Shown: positions 8,405-18,206, counted from the stretch's first letter. The stretch is 64,000 bases of DNA from Pseudomonas sp. PICF141 (GCF_002286815.1 NZ_MUNM01000075.1:20130-84129), one strand, 5' to 3'. The notes: generated by a model from the sequence alone, not told the origin. Numbers and translations are program-made.

Positions 8405-8476
8405 GACGCAGCAATCTCGAGCGCAGCAGCTTTCAAACAGCCTGTATAGTAACCCGCTTACGCCAAGGAGCCATCT

Positions 8477-9043
8477 ATGCGCCAGAAACCCACCGTACTC
8501 GCCCGCGACATTGTCGCCACCAGCCGTTTGTTCTGTGTCGAAGAGCTGAAGTTGCGCTTTTCCAATGGCGTGGAGCGTACTTACGAGCGTCTGGTCAGCA
8601 AAGGCACCGGTCATGGCGCAGTGATGATCGTGGCGATGCTCGATGCGGAACATGCGGTGTTGGTAGAGGAGTACTGCGGCGGCACCGATGCTTATGAGTT
8701 GTCCCTGCCCAAAGGTTTGATCGAGCCGGGCGAAGACGTGTTGGCGGCGGCCGAGCGCGAGCTCATGGAAGAGGCCGGGTATGGCGCGCGACAGCTTGAG
8801 CATTTGACCGAGTTGTCATTGTCACCGGGCTACATGAGCCAGAGGATCCAGGTGGTGCTGGCCACCGACCTGTACGAAGAACGCCTGGAGGGTGACGAGC
8901 CCGAGCCGATGGGGGTGGAAAAGATCAATCTGCGTGAATTGTCGTCTTTGGCGCAGAATCCGCGATTCACTGAGGGCCGTGCCTTGGCGGCGCTGTATCT
9001 GGCCCGTGACTTAATGACTCAACGTGGGGTGTTTTTGCCGTGA
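8477..9043 (+). CDS. nudE: ADP-compounds hydrolase NudE (Nudix)
   Basis: A Nudix hydrolase of 188 residues, expected to cleave ADP-ribose, NADH and Ap3A-type compounds. The Nudix box runs from about residue 80 (GLIEPGEDVLAAAERELMEE followed by AGYG), with the REL-EE metal-binding residues intact. The downstream LSLSPGYMSQ block is typical of the NudE/ADP-ribose pyrophosphatase branch. Its stop overlaps the cysQ start, so the two are translationally coupled, matching the nudE-cysQ pairing common in gammaproteobacteria. Confidence 0.9.
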   Translation: MRQKPTVLARDIVATSRLFCVEELKLRFSNGVERTYERLVSKGTGHGAVMIVAMLDAEHAVLVEEYCGGTDAYELSLPKGLIEPGEDVLAAAERELMEEAGYGARQLEHLTELSLSPGYMSQRIQVVLATDLYEERLEGDEPEPMGVEKINLRELSSLAQNPRFTEGRALAALYLARDLMTQRGVFLP

Positions 9044-9873
9044 ACTTGAATTTTCCCCATCCGTTGATGGCGCCAGTCGTTGAACTGGCTTTGAAGGCTG
9101 GCGAGGCGATCCTGCCGTTCTGGCGCGTCAACGTTGCGGTCACTGCAAAGTCCGATGATTCCCCGGTCACCGCCGCCGACATGGCCGCTCATCATGTAAT
9201 TCTGGCCGGGCTGACCGCGCTGGATCCGAGCATTCCGGTGCTGTCCGAAGAGGACGCCAATATCCCCCAGAGCGTGCGCGCCAGCTGGCAACGCTGGTGG
9301 CTGGTCGATCCGTTGGACGGGACCAAGGAGTTCATCTCCGGTAGCGAAGAGTTCACTGTCAACATCGCACTGATCGAACAGGGGCGTGTGGTGTTCGGCG
9401 TGGTGTCGATGCCGACCAACGGGCGTTTTTATGTCGGCGGTGCCGGGTTGGGAGCCTGGCGTGGTGATAAAGACGCCGAGCCGTTGCCGATTCAGGTTCG
9501 CGAGGTTCCGGCTGCGGGCGAGCTTTTCACGGTGGTCGCCAGCCGTCGGCATTCGAGCCCTGAGCAGGAACAGCTACTGACGGGGTTGAGCGATAGCCTG
9601 GGTGAATTGCAACTGGCGAACATCGGCAGCTCGCTAAAATTTTGCCTGTTGGCGGAAGGGGCGGCGGATTGTTATCCGCGGTTGGCGCCGACTTCGCAGT
9701 GGGACACGGCGGCGGCGCAAGGCGTGCTGGAAGGTGCGGGCGGTGAGGTGCTGGATTTGAATGGTGAGCCGTTCTGTTATCCGGCGCGGGAGTCGTTGTT
9801 GAATGAGTTTTTCCTGGCGCTGCCGGCTAAAGCGGCTTGGCGGGAGAAATTGTTGGCTTTGGCTCGGGGTTGA
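9040..9873 (+). CDS. cysQ: 3'(2'),5'-bisphosphate nucleotidase CysQ
   Basis: Inositol-monophosphatase-fold phosphatase, 277 residues, that removes the 3'-phosphate of PAP formed during sulfate assimilation. Metal-binding motifs are present: SEED near 69-72, DPLDGTKEF at 90-98, and WDTAAAQGVLEGAGG near 227. The start is GTG at 9040, overlapping the nudE stop by four bases. An ATG at 9067 would remove only nine residues and cannot be excluded. Confidence 0.9.
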   Translation: MNLNFPHPLMAPVVELALKAGEAILPFWRVNVAVTAKSDDSPVTAADMAAHHVILAGLTALDPSIPVLSEEDANIPQSVRASWQRWWLVDPLDGTKEFISGSEEFTVNIALIEQGRVVFGVVSMPTNGRFYVGGAGLGAWRGDKDAEPLPIQVREVPAAGELFTVVASRRHSSPEQEQLLTGLSDSLGELQLANIGSSLKFCLLAEGAADCYPRLAPTSQWDTAAAQGVLEGAGGEVLDLNGEPFCYPARESLLNEFFLALPAKAAWREKLLALARG

Positions 9874-9886
9874 AGATCAAAGATAA

Positions 9887-9959
9887 GATCGTTCCCATGC
9901 TCCGCGTGGGAATGCTTCCAGGGACGGGCTGCATTCCCACGCAGAGCGTGGGAACGATC
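9887..9959. repeat. Inverted repeat (type B, GATCGTTCCCA family)
   Basis: Arms GATCGTTCCCATGCTCCGCG (9887 onward) and its near reverse complement ending at 9959. Further copies at 20908, 59484 and 60950 identify a second dispersed family in this genome. It lies between converging cysQ and the YiiD-type thioesterase. Confidence 0.88.
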
Positions 9960-9961
9960 AG

Positions 9962-10420
9962 TCATCGGTGAAGGACATACTGCCCGGTAAACCGCACCGC
10001 ATCCTCTTCACTCCCGGCATTCACAATCCGCGAATGCAGCGTCAACCGCGCCCGCCCATAGCGCTCATACATTGCCAGAAACTTCTTCCATACTGCCGCA
10101 CTCGGTGCCTGGCAAATCGCCGTCGCGTCTGTAGTGACCGGTAGCGGGTAGCTGATCTGCCCTTCCTGAATCACGATGTGCCCGTCTTCGATGATGCCTT
10201 CTTCACGCAAACGCAAATGCAGCCAGCCCCAGCCGGCCAATACTGCGCCGCAATATAGACTGCCACCGAACATGGTGCTTTTGTGATTGACGTTGGCCGC
10301 AAGCGGCAGGTGCAGGCGCAGCTGTTGGTCGTGCCAGTCGAGCACTTTGAGGCCCATGTCCCGCGTGAGGGGGATGTCAGAATGGAGGATCGATTCCAGG
10401 TGACGACTGTCGCGGTTCAT
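9962..10420 (-). CDS. YiiD C-terminal-type thioesterase domain protein
   Basis: A 152-residue hot-dog protein resembling the C-terminal thioesterase domain of YiiD. Visible features are the VNHKSTMFGGSLYCGAVLAGWG segment around residues 43-65, which forms the hot-dog central helix, and the basic C-terminal strand KKFLAMYERYGRARLTL. It stands alone downstream of dctD, about 40 bases from it. The acyl substrate is unknown. Confidence 0.75.
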   Translation of the reverse strand: MNRDSRHLESILHSDIPLTRDMGLKVLDWHDQQLRLHLPLAANVNHKSTMFGGSLYCGAVLAGWGWLHLRLREEGIIEDGHIVIQEGQISYPLPVTTDATAICQAPSAAVWKKFLAMYERYGRARLTLHSRIVNAGSEEDAVRFTGQYVLHR

Positions 10421-10460
10421 TCACGGGCCTTTTGTTTGAAGGGGATGATTTTACGGTAGC

Positions 10461-11855
10461 TCAATCAAGGTCGTCGGTGGGGCTGCTGGCGCCGCTGTCG
10501 GCGAAGTTCAGACCATGCTTGCGCAGTTTATCGTGCAAGGTTTTGCGCGGAATGCCGAGGGCTTCGGCGAGGCTGCGCACGGAGCTGTGAGAGCGCGCCA
10601 GTTCGGCGGCAATCAAACTCTTCTCGAAATTCTCCACTTGCTCGCTCAGGCCGCCGCTGACCACTTCAATCGTGCTGCCGACGACGCCGTCCGGCGCACT
10701 GTTGTCCAGCGCCAGTTCCAGACCCAAGGCAAAGCGTTCGGCGGCGTTCTGCAGTTCACGTACATTGCCTGGCCAGGTGTGGCGCAATAGCAGCGCCCGG
10801 TGTCCCGGCTGCAATTCGTGGGGTGGCAAACCGTGGCGGGCGCTGGCTTCATCGGCGAAATACTGGAACAGCATCAGCGCATCTTCGCCCCGCTCACGCA
10901 GCGGCGGAATGCGCAGCGGTGCGACGTTCAGGCGGTAATACAAGTCGGCACGGAAGCGGCCCTGATCAGCGGATTGACGCAGGTCCTCCTTGGTCGCGGC
11001 AATGATGCGGATATCCAGCGGGATCAGCTGGTTGCCGCCCAAGCGCTCGACGACCCGCTCTTGCAGCAAGCGCAGCAATTTCACCTGCACGTCCAGGCTC
11101 ATGCTTTCGATTTCATCGAGGAACAACGTGCCGCCGTTGGCGAATTCGAACTTGCCGATGCGACGCTTCTGCGCGCCGGTAAACGCACCGGGCTCGTGAC
11201 CGAACAGCTCGCTTTCCACCACCGATTCGGCCAGGGCCCCGGCGTTGATCGCCACGAATGGACCGTTACGCCGACTCGACAGGTCGTGCAGCGCGCGCGC
11301 CACCACTTCCTTGCCCGCACCGGTTTCGCCGAGGATCAGTACGTCGGCCTTGGTCGCCGCCAATGCACCGATCTGCTCACGCAGGCGCAGCATCGGCGCT
11401 GATTGCCCGACCAGTCGAGCGCTCAGTTCATTGCGATCGCTCAGGGCCAGACGCAGGCTGCGGTTGTCCAGCACCAGCCGGCGCAGGTCCAGGGCACGAC
11501 GCACGCTGTCGAGCAGGGCATCGCTGGCGAAGGGTTTTTCCAGAAAATCATAGGCCCCGGCACGCATGGCTTGAACGGCCAGCGGCACATCGCCGTGGCC
11601 GGTGATCAGCAGCACCGGCAGCTCAGGGTCCTGGGCGTGGAGTTCGGTCAGCAATTCCAGGCCGTCCATGCCTGGCATACGGATGTCACTGACCACCACG
11701 CCCGACCAGTCACGCTCCAGTTGCCCGGCCAGGCCTTTGGCTTCAGCCAGCGGCAGAATCTTCAGGCCGGCCAGGTCCAGGGTCTGGCTCAGGGCCTGGC
11801 GCAGGTGCGGATCGTCGTCGATCAACACGACCTGGATGCGATTGTCGATGGTCAT
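10461..11855 (-). CDS. dctD: Sigma-54-dependent response regulator DctD
   Basis: A 464-residue NtrC-class activator. The receiver domain carries phospho-acceptor D57 (VVVSDIRMPG). The AAA+ sigma-54 activator domain begins near residue 145 with GETGAGKE, has the sigma-54 contact loop GAFTGA and the LFLDEIESM Walker B. A Fis-type helix-turn-helix ends the protein (SVRSLAEALGIPRKTLHDKLRKHG). It overlaps dctB by four bases. The assignment to C4-dicarboxylate control rests on family likeness and on remembered PAO1 synteny (rmlC-dctB-dctD, PA5164-PA5166). The dctPQM transporter that follows in PAO1 is absent here. Confidence 0.82.
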   Translation of the reverse strand: MTIDNRIQVVLIDDDPHLRQALSQTLDLAGLKILPLAEAKGLAGQLERDWSGVVVSDIRMPGMDGLELLTELHAQDPELPVLLITGHGDVPLAVQAMRAGAYDFLEKPFASDALLDSVRRALDLRRLVLDNRSLRLALSDRNELSARLVGQSAPMLRLREQIGALAATKADVLILGETGAGKEVVARALHDLSSRRNGPFVAINAGALAESVVESELFGHEPGAFTGAQKRRIGKFEFANGGTLFLDEIESMSLDVQVKLLRLLQERVVERLGGNQLIPLDIRIIAATKEDLRQSADQGRFRADLYYRLNVAPLRIPPLRERGEDALMLFQYFADEASARHGLPPHELQPGHRALLLRHTWPGNVRELQNAAERFALGLELALDNSAPDGVVGSTIEVVSGGLSEQVENFEKSLIAAELARSHSSVRSLAEALGIPRKTLHDKLRKHGLNFADSGASSPTDDLD

Positions 11856-13666
11856 GCACTTCGGTCCTCGGACGGTTGCAGGCTCACGCCCGGTGCGCCT
11901 GCGCGCAACTTCAGGGTAATCAGGGCGCCACCTTCCTTGTGGTTGGAGAACGACAGTTCACCCCCGAAGGCGCGCATCAAGGTGTCGCAAATCGCCAGCC
12001 CCAAGCCAAGCCCCTGAGTGCGGGTCTTGGTGGTGTAGAAGGGCTCGCCGGCGCGACCCAGCGCTTCCAGGCAAAACCCGGGGCCGTTGTCGCGAATGTA
12101 CAGATTGACGCCGTCGACGGTGGACTCGGCACTCAACCAGAGTTTACGCGGCGGGCCTTTTTCCGTCAGGGCGTCGAGAGCATTGGCCAGCAGATTGCCG
12201 AGTACCTGACGCAGGCGCGTTTCTCCAGCCTCGACCCATAGGGTGGCGGCGGGCAGGTCACGGATCAGCTCGACTTCCATGCTACGCCGACGCTTGGCCA
12301 GTAACGCCAGTGCGTCGTCCAGTGCCGGTTGCAGGGCCACACTTTCCGGGGCGTGGCGATCACGCCGGGCGAAGGCGCGCAGGTGAGCGATGATCGAGGC
12401 CATGCGCCCGGTCAATTCGCTGATCAGCTTGAGGTTGCCGCGAGCATCCTCGGTGCGCTGATGATCGAGCAGCACTTCGGCGTTTTCCGCATAACTGCGG
12501 ATCGCCGCCAGCGGTTGGTTGAGCTCGTGGCTGATGCTCGCCGACATCGTCCCCAGCGCCGAGAGCTTGCCGGCCTGCACCAGGTCATCCTGCGCGCGCA
12601 CCAGTTCCTGCTGGGCGTGTTCGCGCTCCAGCACTTCCTGCTTGAGCCGACGGTTGAGGCCTTCGAGGTCGCTGGTCCGTTCGGCGACCCGGCCTTCCAG
12701 TTCCTGGCGGGCCTTGCCTTCGAAGGCGATCCGCTCCAGATAATGGCGCCGGCGTTGCATCATCAGGCCCAGCAGCAGCATCACTACCAGCAACGTTGCA
12801 CCGCCAATGGCCACGACCGTGCGTACCGGGCGATCGATCAGGGTGCGCGGTGCAAGGATGCTGACGCTCCAGCCGGTTTCTTCGATCTGCCGGGTTTGCG
12901 TCAGCCAGGCGTTGGCGTCGAGATTCAACGGCTTGGGATCGCGGGTCGGATAGGGTTGAATCGCGGTGATGGCCTCGCGTTCTGCGTCGCTCAATGGACG
13001 GGTCGAGCGGAAACGCCACTCGGGCCGCGACGTGAGGATGACCACGCCATTGTGGTCGGTGACCAGCAGTTGTTCCGGGGTTTTACCCCAAAGACTTTCG
13101 GTATGGTCGAGGTCGACCTTGACCACCAGCACGCCGATGATTTTTTCGCGATCACGTATCGCTGCCGCAAAGAAGTAACCGCGCTTGGCCGAAGTGGTGC
13201 CCAGGCCGAAGAAACGCCCCAGACGCCCGGCCATGGCTTCGCTGAAATAGGGACGGAAAGCGAAATTGCGGCCAACGAAGCTGTCGTGTTTGTCCCAATT
13301 GGAGGCCGCCAGCGTCTTGCCGGTGGTGTCCATCAGGTACATGACTTCGGCGCCGGTCTGCGCACTGATGTTTTTCAGCAGGCGATTGGCATTGCCTTGA
13401 ATCACGCCCTCGTCGGGCGCAGCCAATGTCGCGCGCAGGGCGGGCAGCTCGCCGAGAATCTGCGGCAACACTTCATACCGATGCAGAGTGCCCAACAGGT
13501 TGGCGACATAAAGGTCTAGGGTTTGACGGTTCTGCCCGGCCAGTTCGCTGCGGTAGTAACGCTCGGCCAGATGCTCCAGCGGCCACAGCAAGGGCGCCAG
13601 GCACAACGCGAGTAGCGCCAGGCTGCGCCAACGGGGTCTGCGGGGGAGAGTGGGTGTCATGAGCAT
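11852..13666 (-). CDS. dctB: C4-dicarboxylate sensor histidine kinase DctB
   Basis: Membrane sensor kinase. A first transmembrane segment lies near residues 15-32, and a second around 282-305 (VVAIGGATLLVVMLLLGLMM). They bracket a periplasmic double-Cache region with the typical FAFRPYFSEAMAGR motif. A coiled coil follows, then the H box (ASISHELNQPLAAIRSYAEN), an N box and G boxes ending in GLGLGLAICD. The ATG at 13666 is chosen; a TTG one codon upstream and an ATG at 13660 are alternatives. The ATGA overlap with dctD makes a two-gene operon. The ligand is inferred to be C4-dicarboxylates. Confidence 0.82.
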   Translation of the reverse strand: MLMTPTLPRRPRWRSLALLALCLAPLLWPLEHLAERYYRSELAGQNRQTLDLYVANLLGTLHRYEVLPQILGELPALRATLAAPDEGVIQGNANRLLKNISAQTGAEVMYLMDTTGKTLAASNWDKHDSFVGRNFAFRPYFSEAMAGRLGRFFGLGTTSAKRGYFFAAAIRDREKIIGVLVVKVDLDHTESLWGKTPEQLLVTDHNGVVILTSRPEWRFRSTRPLSDAEREAITAIQPYPTRDPKPLNLDANAWLTQTRQIEETGWSVSILAPRTLIDRPVRTVVAIGGATLLVVMLLLGLMMQRRRHYLERIAFEGKARQELEGRVAERTSDLEGLNRRLKQEVLEREHAQQELVRAQDDLVQAGKLSALGTMSASISHELNQPLAAIRSYAENAEVLLDHQRTEDARGNLKLISELTGRMASIIAHLRAFARRDRHAPESVALQPALDDALALLAKRRRSMEVELIRDLPAATLWVEAGETRLRQVLGNLLANALDALTEKGPPRKLWLSAESTVDGVNLYIRDNGPGFCLEALGRAGEPFYTTKTRTQGLGLGLAICDTLMRAFGGELSFSNHKEGGALITLKLRAGAPGVSLQPSEDRSA

Positions 13667-13763
13667 CAAGCGCCTATGGGTATAGACGCATTATGCCTAG
13701 GCTTGCGGGCGCAGTCTGCGCACCGGGATCAAGTGCGCACTGGCGGTGAACATTCACAGGTAT

Positions 13764-14309
13764 TCAGGAAAAAACTTCAGCGTCCTTGAGGAGCGCGGCG
13801 GACTGATCCTTGGCTGACAGTTTCGGTGCTTCGTCCAGCTGCCAGTCGATGCCCAGGTCCGGATCGTCCCAGCGAATACTGCGCTCGGCCGAGGGGGTGT
13901 AGTAGTCGGTGGTCTTGTAGAGGAACTCGGCGTAATCGCTCAGTACCACGAAACCGTGAGCAAAACCTTCAGGCACCCAAAGTTGGCGATGGTTATCGGC
14001 AGACAGACGTACCGCCACCCATTTGCCGAAATGCGGCGAGCTGCGACGAATATCCACCGCCACGTCCAGCACTTCACCGACGGTGACACGGACCAGTTTG
14101 CCCTGAGTGTTCTCCAACTGGTAATGCAAACCGCGCAGTACACCTTTTTGCGAGCGGGAATGATTGTCCTGAACGAATTGGGTGTTCAGGCCGGTTGCCT
14201 CTTCGAAAGCCTTGGCGTTGAAGCTCTCGTAGAAGAAGCCGCGCTCGTCACCAAATACCTTGGGTTCGATGATCAGAACACCGGGCAGGTCGGTGGTGAC
14301 TACATTCAT
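13764..14309 (-). CDS. rmlC: dTDP-4-dehydrorhamnose 3,5-epimerase RmlC
   Basis: Cupin epimerase of the dTDP-L-rhamnose pathway, 181 residues, the usual length. Signatures are GDERGFFYESFN, QDNHSRSQKGVLRGLHYQ (catalytic His in LRGLHYQ) and WVPEGFAHGFVVLSD. The ATG at 14309 is chosen because GGAG precedes it and the protein then has the family N-terminus; the longer frame to 14354 is not needed. Neither rmlA, rmlB nor rmlD is next to it. Upstream is an unrelated DUF3916-like gene, so it is an orphan member of the rml set in this window. Confidence 0.92.
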   Translation of the reverse strand: MNVVTTDLPGVLIIEPKVFGDERGFFYESFNAKAFEEATGLNTQFVQDNHSRSQKGVLRGLHYQLENTQGKLVRVTVGEVLDVAVDIRRSSPHFGKWVAVRLSADNHRQLWVPEGFAHGFVVLSDYAEFLYKTTDYYTPSAERSIRWDDPDLGIDWQLDEAPKLSAKDQSAALLKDAEVFS

Positions 14310-14428
14310 GGTGTTTCTCCGGCAATAGGCGTGATGGTCGACATTCTTACGCAAAGTGGCGGCGGGTGCGAGTGGGGCGGTGGTTCAGGGGATAAAATTC
14401 GTGAGGTCGCTGCGTGATCTGTCACCTG

Positions 14429-14953
14429 TTAATCGACCTCACCGAAATACCACTGCTCTGCCTCATAGGGTTGTCCGTCACAATCTTCAGCGGTAAAGCG
14501 CAAACCTCTTTCTTCCATCCCGTCTGGAAGGACGAGACCCCATTGCGCTGCGAGGCTTTTATCCGCTGGGCAGTATTCACTATCGATTAGCGGGATGTGA
14601 CTTCGGTGGTAGTCCAGATTGGTGTAAATGCAGATTTCGCTGGTGAACATGTCTGGCAGGCAGATAACCGTGATTACTCGACAGTCGATGGCATTTTCCG
14701 GCCTGGCCTGGCGTATGTGATGCGCGGCATTGATCATTTGTTGAGCGCATTCTTTGCGTATGGCAGTGGTGGCTTGTTTACCCTCTACCAGTGTCGTGAT
14801 AACCGGAATTTTCCAGTTGCAGTATTTCTGTTCGAGAGTCAGATCGTCCGGAAAATAACCCTCGAAGCGAGAGGCCCAGGCTGCGAGGCCTTTCAATCGA
14901 CGTGGGATGTTTCGGATTTTTTTGTTTGAGAGTGCAAGGCGGCGCATCGTCAT
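14429..14953 (-). CDS. DUF3916-like hypothetical protein
   Basis: A 174-residue soluble protein with no recognised catalytic motif. The N-terminus (MRRLALSNKKIRNIPRRLKGL) and the ICIYTNLDYHRSHIPL and YEAEQWYFGEVD segments resemble the DUF3916 family, by recollection of its pattern rather than a search. Six codons into the frame is an alternative ATG. The gene is somewhat richer in A and T than its neighbours and marks the left edge of the variable block between rmlC and tRNA-Thr. Its function is unknown. Confidence 0.6.
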   Translation of the reverse strand: MTMRRLALSNKKIRNIPRRLKGLAAWASRFEGYFPDDLTLEQKYCNWKIPVITTLVEGKQATTAIRKECAQQMINAAHHIRQARPENAIDCRVITVICLPDMFTSEICIYTNLDYHRSHIPLIDSEYCPADKSLAAQWGLVLPDGMEERGLRFTAEDCDGQPYEAEQWYFGEVD

Positions 14954-15173
14954 GGTGGCGACTTTATCCTGGGCGGTTGAAGAGTCCTTTGTGGCTATAG
15001 GTTGGAATCAGGAACAGTGAAAGGCAATCCGAGATTGCTGTAGGAAAGTTCATCTGAGTAGTCGCTGATCGGAAACCATCCCCAATGCCGACCCTTAGAC
15101 GGGTATAAGAGGGTTGCGTATCGCCCCAAGCAATGGCGATATAAGCGCCTAATAAAATTTCAGGGGTCGTTGT

Positions 15174-18086
15174 ATGCCGCTCGCCACGTTGATTCACCGC
15201 GCCAGTCTGCCCAGCCCGCAAGTGTCTGCGACGCAAGCGCTTGAGCTGTTGAAAGAGCATTACGGGTTGAGCGGGCGGTTGCAGGCTCTTGGGAGCCAGC
15301 AGGATCTCAATTTCCGCGTCGACAGCGAGCAGGGGCGTTTTGTCCTGAAAATCTGCCGTGGTGATTATTCGGCGCTGGAGCTGCAAGCCCAACACGCAGG
15401 GCTCAAGCATCTGGCTGAACATTCCGGCGTGCCGGTGCCTGGAGTGATCGCGGCCAAAAATGGGGCAGACTTGCTCTCGCTTGAGGTCGACGGCCAAGCG
15501 GTGCACGTGCGCCTGCTTGATTACATCGACGGCCAGTCCCTGACGCACCTCGTTCACCTGAGCCATTCAGTGGTCGCCGGTTTTGGCCGGCTCTGCGGCG
15601 AAATGGACCTGGCGCTGGCCGGTTTCAATCACCCGGGCCTGGAGCGCACCTTGCAATGGGACGCTCGCCATGCCAACGCATTGATCGCTCATTTGCTGCC
15701 GGTGATCCAGGATGACCGGCAACGAAAGCTGATCGCCGACGCCGCCGAACAAGCCGAGCGCCATTTGCAGCCCTTGATGGACACGCTGCCGGTGCAGGCG
15801 ATCCACATGGACATCACGGATGACAATGTGGTCTGGCAGCGGGATTCGCAGCGCCAATGGCAGTTGCAGGGCGTGATCGATTTCGGCGACCTGGTCCGAA
15901 CCTGGCGGATCACGGACCTGTCGGTGACCTGTGCCGCGCTACTGCACCATGCCGATGGGGATCCGTTCTACATTTTGCCGGCGGTTCGGGCTTATCACGC
16001 GGTCAATCCGTTGCAGCATGAAGAGTTGCTGGCACTCTGGCCGCTGATCGTCGCCCGCTCGGCAGTGCTGGTGCTCAGTGGCGAGCAACAGGTCAGCATT
16101 GATCCGGGCAATGAGTACAGTCGCGACAACCTGACCCATGAATGGGAAATTTTCCGTGTTGCCACGTCGGTGCCATTGGATTTGATGGAGGCGGCGATCC
16201 TGACCGCCGTCGGTCAAAGCCTGCCGGGCATCGGCAGTGAAGGTTTCGCGCCATTATTGCCGAGTCTTGTGGGGCGTGAATTTGCCTTGATCGATCTGGG
16301 CGTGCTCAGTGCGCATTTCGAGGCAGGTAACTGGGAGCAGGAGGGGATCGACCTGCGTCTGCTGACTGAGGCCGCCGCGGCTCACGGTCTGGCGGCCAGT
16401 CGATATGGTCAGTATCGTCTGTCCCGCACTCGGCCGGACAGCGCCGGTGAACCGGATACTTTCCCGCTACATGTTGCATTGCGAGTACCCGACGGCACGG
16501 CGGTCGAAGCGCCGTTTGCCGGGGTTATCCATATCGAAGGGGAGAACTTGCTGCAACTGGACGGCCCGGAGCTCAGCGTCCGTTTGTGGGGTGTGACCCC
16601 ATCGGTGCGCAGTAGCGCGGCGCTGGTCAAAGGTCAGGTGCTGGGTTCGGTCAGCGGGCCGTTGATCGTGCAATTGTGTCGAAGCGCTCAACTCGACGCA
16701 CCGTTGTTTTGCACGCCTTCGCGCGCGGCAGCCTGGCAGGCGTTGTGTCCTTCACCTGCCATGTTGTTGGGGCTGGCCTGTGATGCCCAGGAAGAGCTCG
16801 ACTCGCAGACATTGCTCGTCCGCCGTGACGCGAGTTTCGCTCGCTCCCAGAAGCACTATTACGTCGACCCGCCGCGCATCGAGCGCGGCTGGCGCAATCA
16901 TCTGATCGACATGCAGGGTCGTTCTTACCTCGACATGCTGAACAATGTCGCGGTCCTGGGGCATGGTCATCCGCGCATGGCCGCCGTCGCCAGCCGGCAG
17001 TGGTCGTTGCTCAATACCAATTCGCGTTTTCACTATGCGGCGATTGCCGAGTTTTCCGAGCGCTTGCTGAAACTGGCGCCGGACAACATGGATCGCGTAT
17101 TTCTGGTCAACAGCGGCACCGAGGCCAATGACCTGGCGATCCGCCTGGCCTGGGCCTACAGCGGCGGTCGCGACATGCTCAGCGTGCTGGAGGCGTATCA
17201 CGGCTGGTCAGTGGCGGCGGACGCGGTTTCGACCTCGATCGCCGATAACCCCAAGGCCTTGAGCAGCCGTCCGGACTGGGTGCATCCAGTGACTGCGCCG
17301 AACACCTATCGCGGTGAATTTCGTGGCATCGATAGCGCACCGGACTACGTGCGTAGCGTCGAACACAACCTGGCGAAAATCGCTGAGCAGAAACGCCAAC
17401 TGGCCGGTTTCATCTGCGAACCGGTGTACGGCAATGCCGGCGGTATCTCGCTGCCACCGGGCTATTTGAAGCAGGTCTATGCGCTGGTCCGCGCTCAGGG
17501 CGGGGTATGCATCGCCGATGAGGTGCAGGTCGGTTACGGCCGCATGGGCAAATTCTTCTGGGGTTTCGAAGAGCAAGGCGTGGTGCCGGACATCATCACC
17601 ATGGCCAAAGGCATGGGTAATGGCCAACCGTTGGGCGCAGTCATTACCCGTCGGGAAATTGCCGAGGCGCTGGAGGCCGAGGGCTACTTCTTCTCGTCGG
17701 CCGGGGGCAGCCCGGTCAGTTGCCAGATTGGCATGGCGGTGCTGGATGTGATGGAAGAAGAAAAACTCTGGGAGAACGCCCAGGTCGTGGGTGGGTATTT
17801 TAAGGAGCGCCTTGAAGCATTTGTTGACCGGCATCCCCTGGTGGGGGCGGTGCATGGCTCCGGTTTTTACCTGGGCGTGGAGTTGATCCGCAATCGAGAA
17901 ACCCTGGAGCCCGCGACCGAAGAAACCACGGCATTGTGCGATCGCCTTCGTGAGTTGGGGATCTTCATGCAGCCGACCGGCGATTACTTGAACATTCTCA
18001 AGATCAAGCCTCCGATGGTTACCTCCCGTCAAAGCGTGGATTTCTTTGTCGACATGCTGTCGAAGGTGTTGGACGAAGAGTTGTAA
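15174..18086 (+). CDS. Kinase-(M23-like)-class III aminotransferase fusion (predicted aminoalcohol kinase/phospho-lyase)
   Basis: A 970-residue three-part protein. Residues about 25-330 form an APH/choline-kinase fold with the catalytic loop H211-M-D213...N218 and D236 in DFGD. Residues about 425-520 resemble a degenerate M23/biotinyl-like beta domain without the zinc ligands. Residues about 555-970 are a class III PLP enzyme with the cofactor Lys near 812 (TMAKGMGNGQPLG) and the DEVQVGYGRMGK motif. Its aminotransferase half resembles ethanolamine-phosphate and phosphohydroxylysine phospho-lyases. In human metabolism an APH-type hydroxylysine kinase and such a lyase act in sequence, so this fusion may phosphorylate an amino-alcohol and then eliminate phosphate and ammonia. 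The substrate is inference. It lies 305 bases upstream of aguBA on the same strand. Confidence 0.8.
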   Translation: MPLATLIHRASLPSPQVSATQALELLKEHYGLSGRLQALGSQQDLNFRVDSEQGRFVLKICRGDYSALELQAQHAGLKHLAEHSGVPVPGVIAAKNGADLLSLEVDGQAVHVRLLDYIDGQSLTHLVHLSHSVVAGFGRLCGEMDLALAGFNHPGLERTLQWDARHANALIAHLLPVIQDDRQRKLIADAAEQAERHLQPLMDTLPVQAIHMDITDDNVVWQRDSQRQWQLQGVIDFGDLVRTWRITDLSVTCAALLHHADGDPFYILPAVRAYHAVNPLQHEELLALWPLIVARSAVLVLSGEQQVSIDPGNEYSRDNLTHEWEIFRVATSVPLDLMEAAILTAVGQSLPGIGSEGFAPLLPSLVGREFALIDLGVLSAHFEAGNWEQEGIDLRLLTEAAAAHGLAASRYGQYRLSRTRPDSAGEPDTFPLHVALRVPDGTAVEAPFAGVIHIEGENLLQLDGPELSVRLWGVTPSVRSSAALVKGQVLGSVSGPLIVQLCRSAQLDAPLFCTPSRAAAWQALCPSPAMLLGLACDAQEELDSQTLLVRRDASFARSQKHYYVDPPRIERGWRNHLIDMQGRSYLDMLNNVAVLGHGHPRMAAVASRQWSLLNTNSRFHYAAIAEFSERLLKLAPDNMDRVFLVNSGTEANDLAIRLAWAYSGGRDMLSVLEAYHGWSVAADAVSTSIADNPKALSSRPDWVHPVTAPNTYRGEFRGIDSAPDYVRSVEHNLAKIAEQKRQLAGFICEPVYGNAGGISLPPGYLKQVYALVRAQGGVCIADEVQVGYGRMGKFFWGFEEQGVVPDIITMAKGMGNGQPLGAVITRREIAEALEAEGYFFSSAGGSPVSCQIGMAVLDVMEEEKLWENAQVVGGYFKERLEAFVDRHPLVGAVHGSGFYLGVELIRNRETLEPATEETTALCDRLRELGIFMQPTGDYLNILKIKPPMVTSRQSVDFFVDMLSKVLDEEL

Positions 18087-18100
18087 GACTCGATATCGCT

Positions 18101-18180
18101 TTCGCGGGCAAGCCTCGCTCCGTGTCGTGCGCATATTCCGCAAACGACGTAAATCCGTAGGAGCGAGGCTTGCCCGCGAA
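18101..18180. repeat. REP-type inverted repeat (type A)
   Basis: Arms 18101-18121 (TTCGCGGGCAAGCCTCGCTC) and 18160-18180 are exact reverse complements. It lies just after the fusion gene and probably marks the end of that transcript. Confidence 0.9.
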
Positions 18181-18206
18181 GGCGTCATAAAGGCGAATAT
18201 AAACAT

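Noticed and set aside
14964..15566. Minus-strand open frame of 200 codons upstream of the fusion gene
   Set aside because: Most of it is antisense to the kinase domain of the fusion gene, and its translation has no domain.
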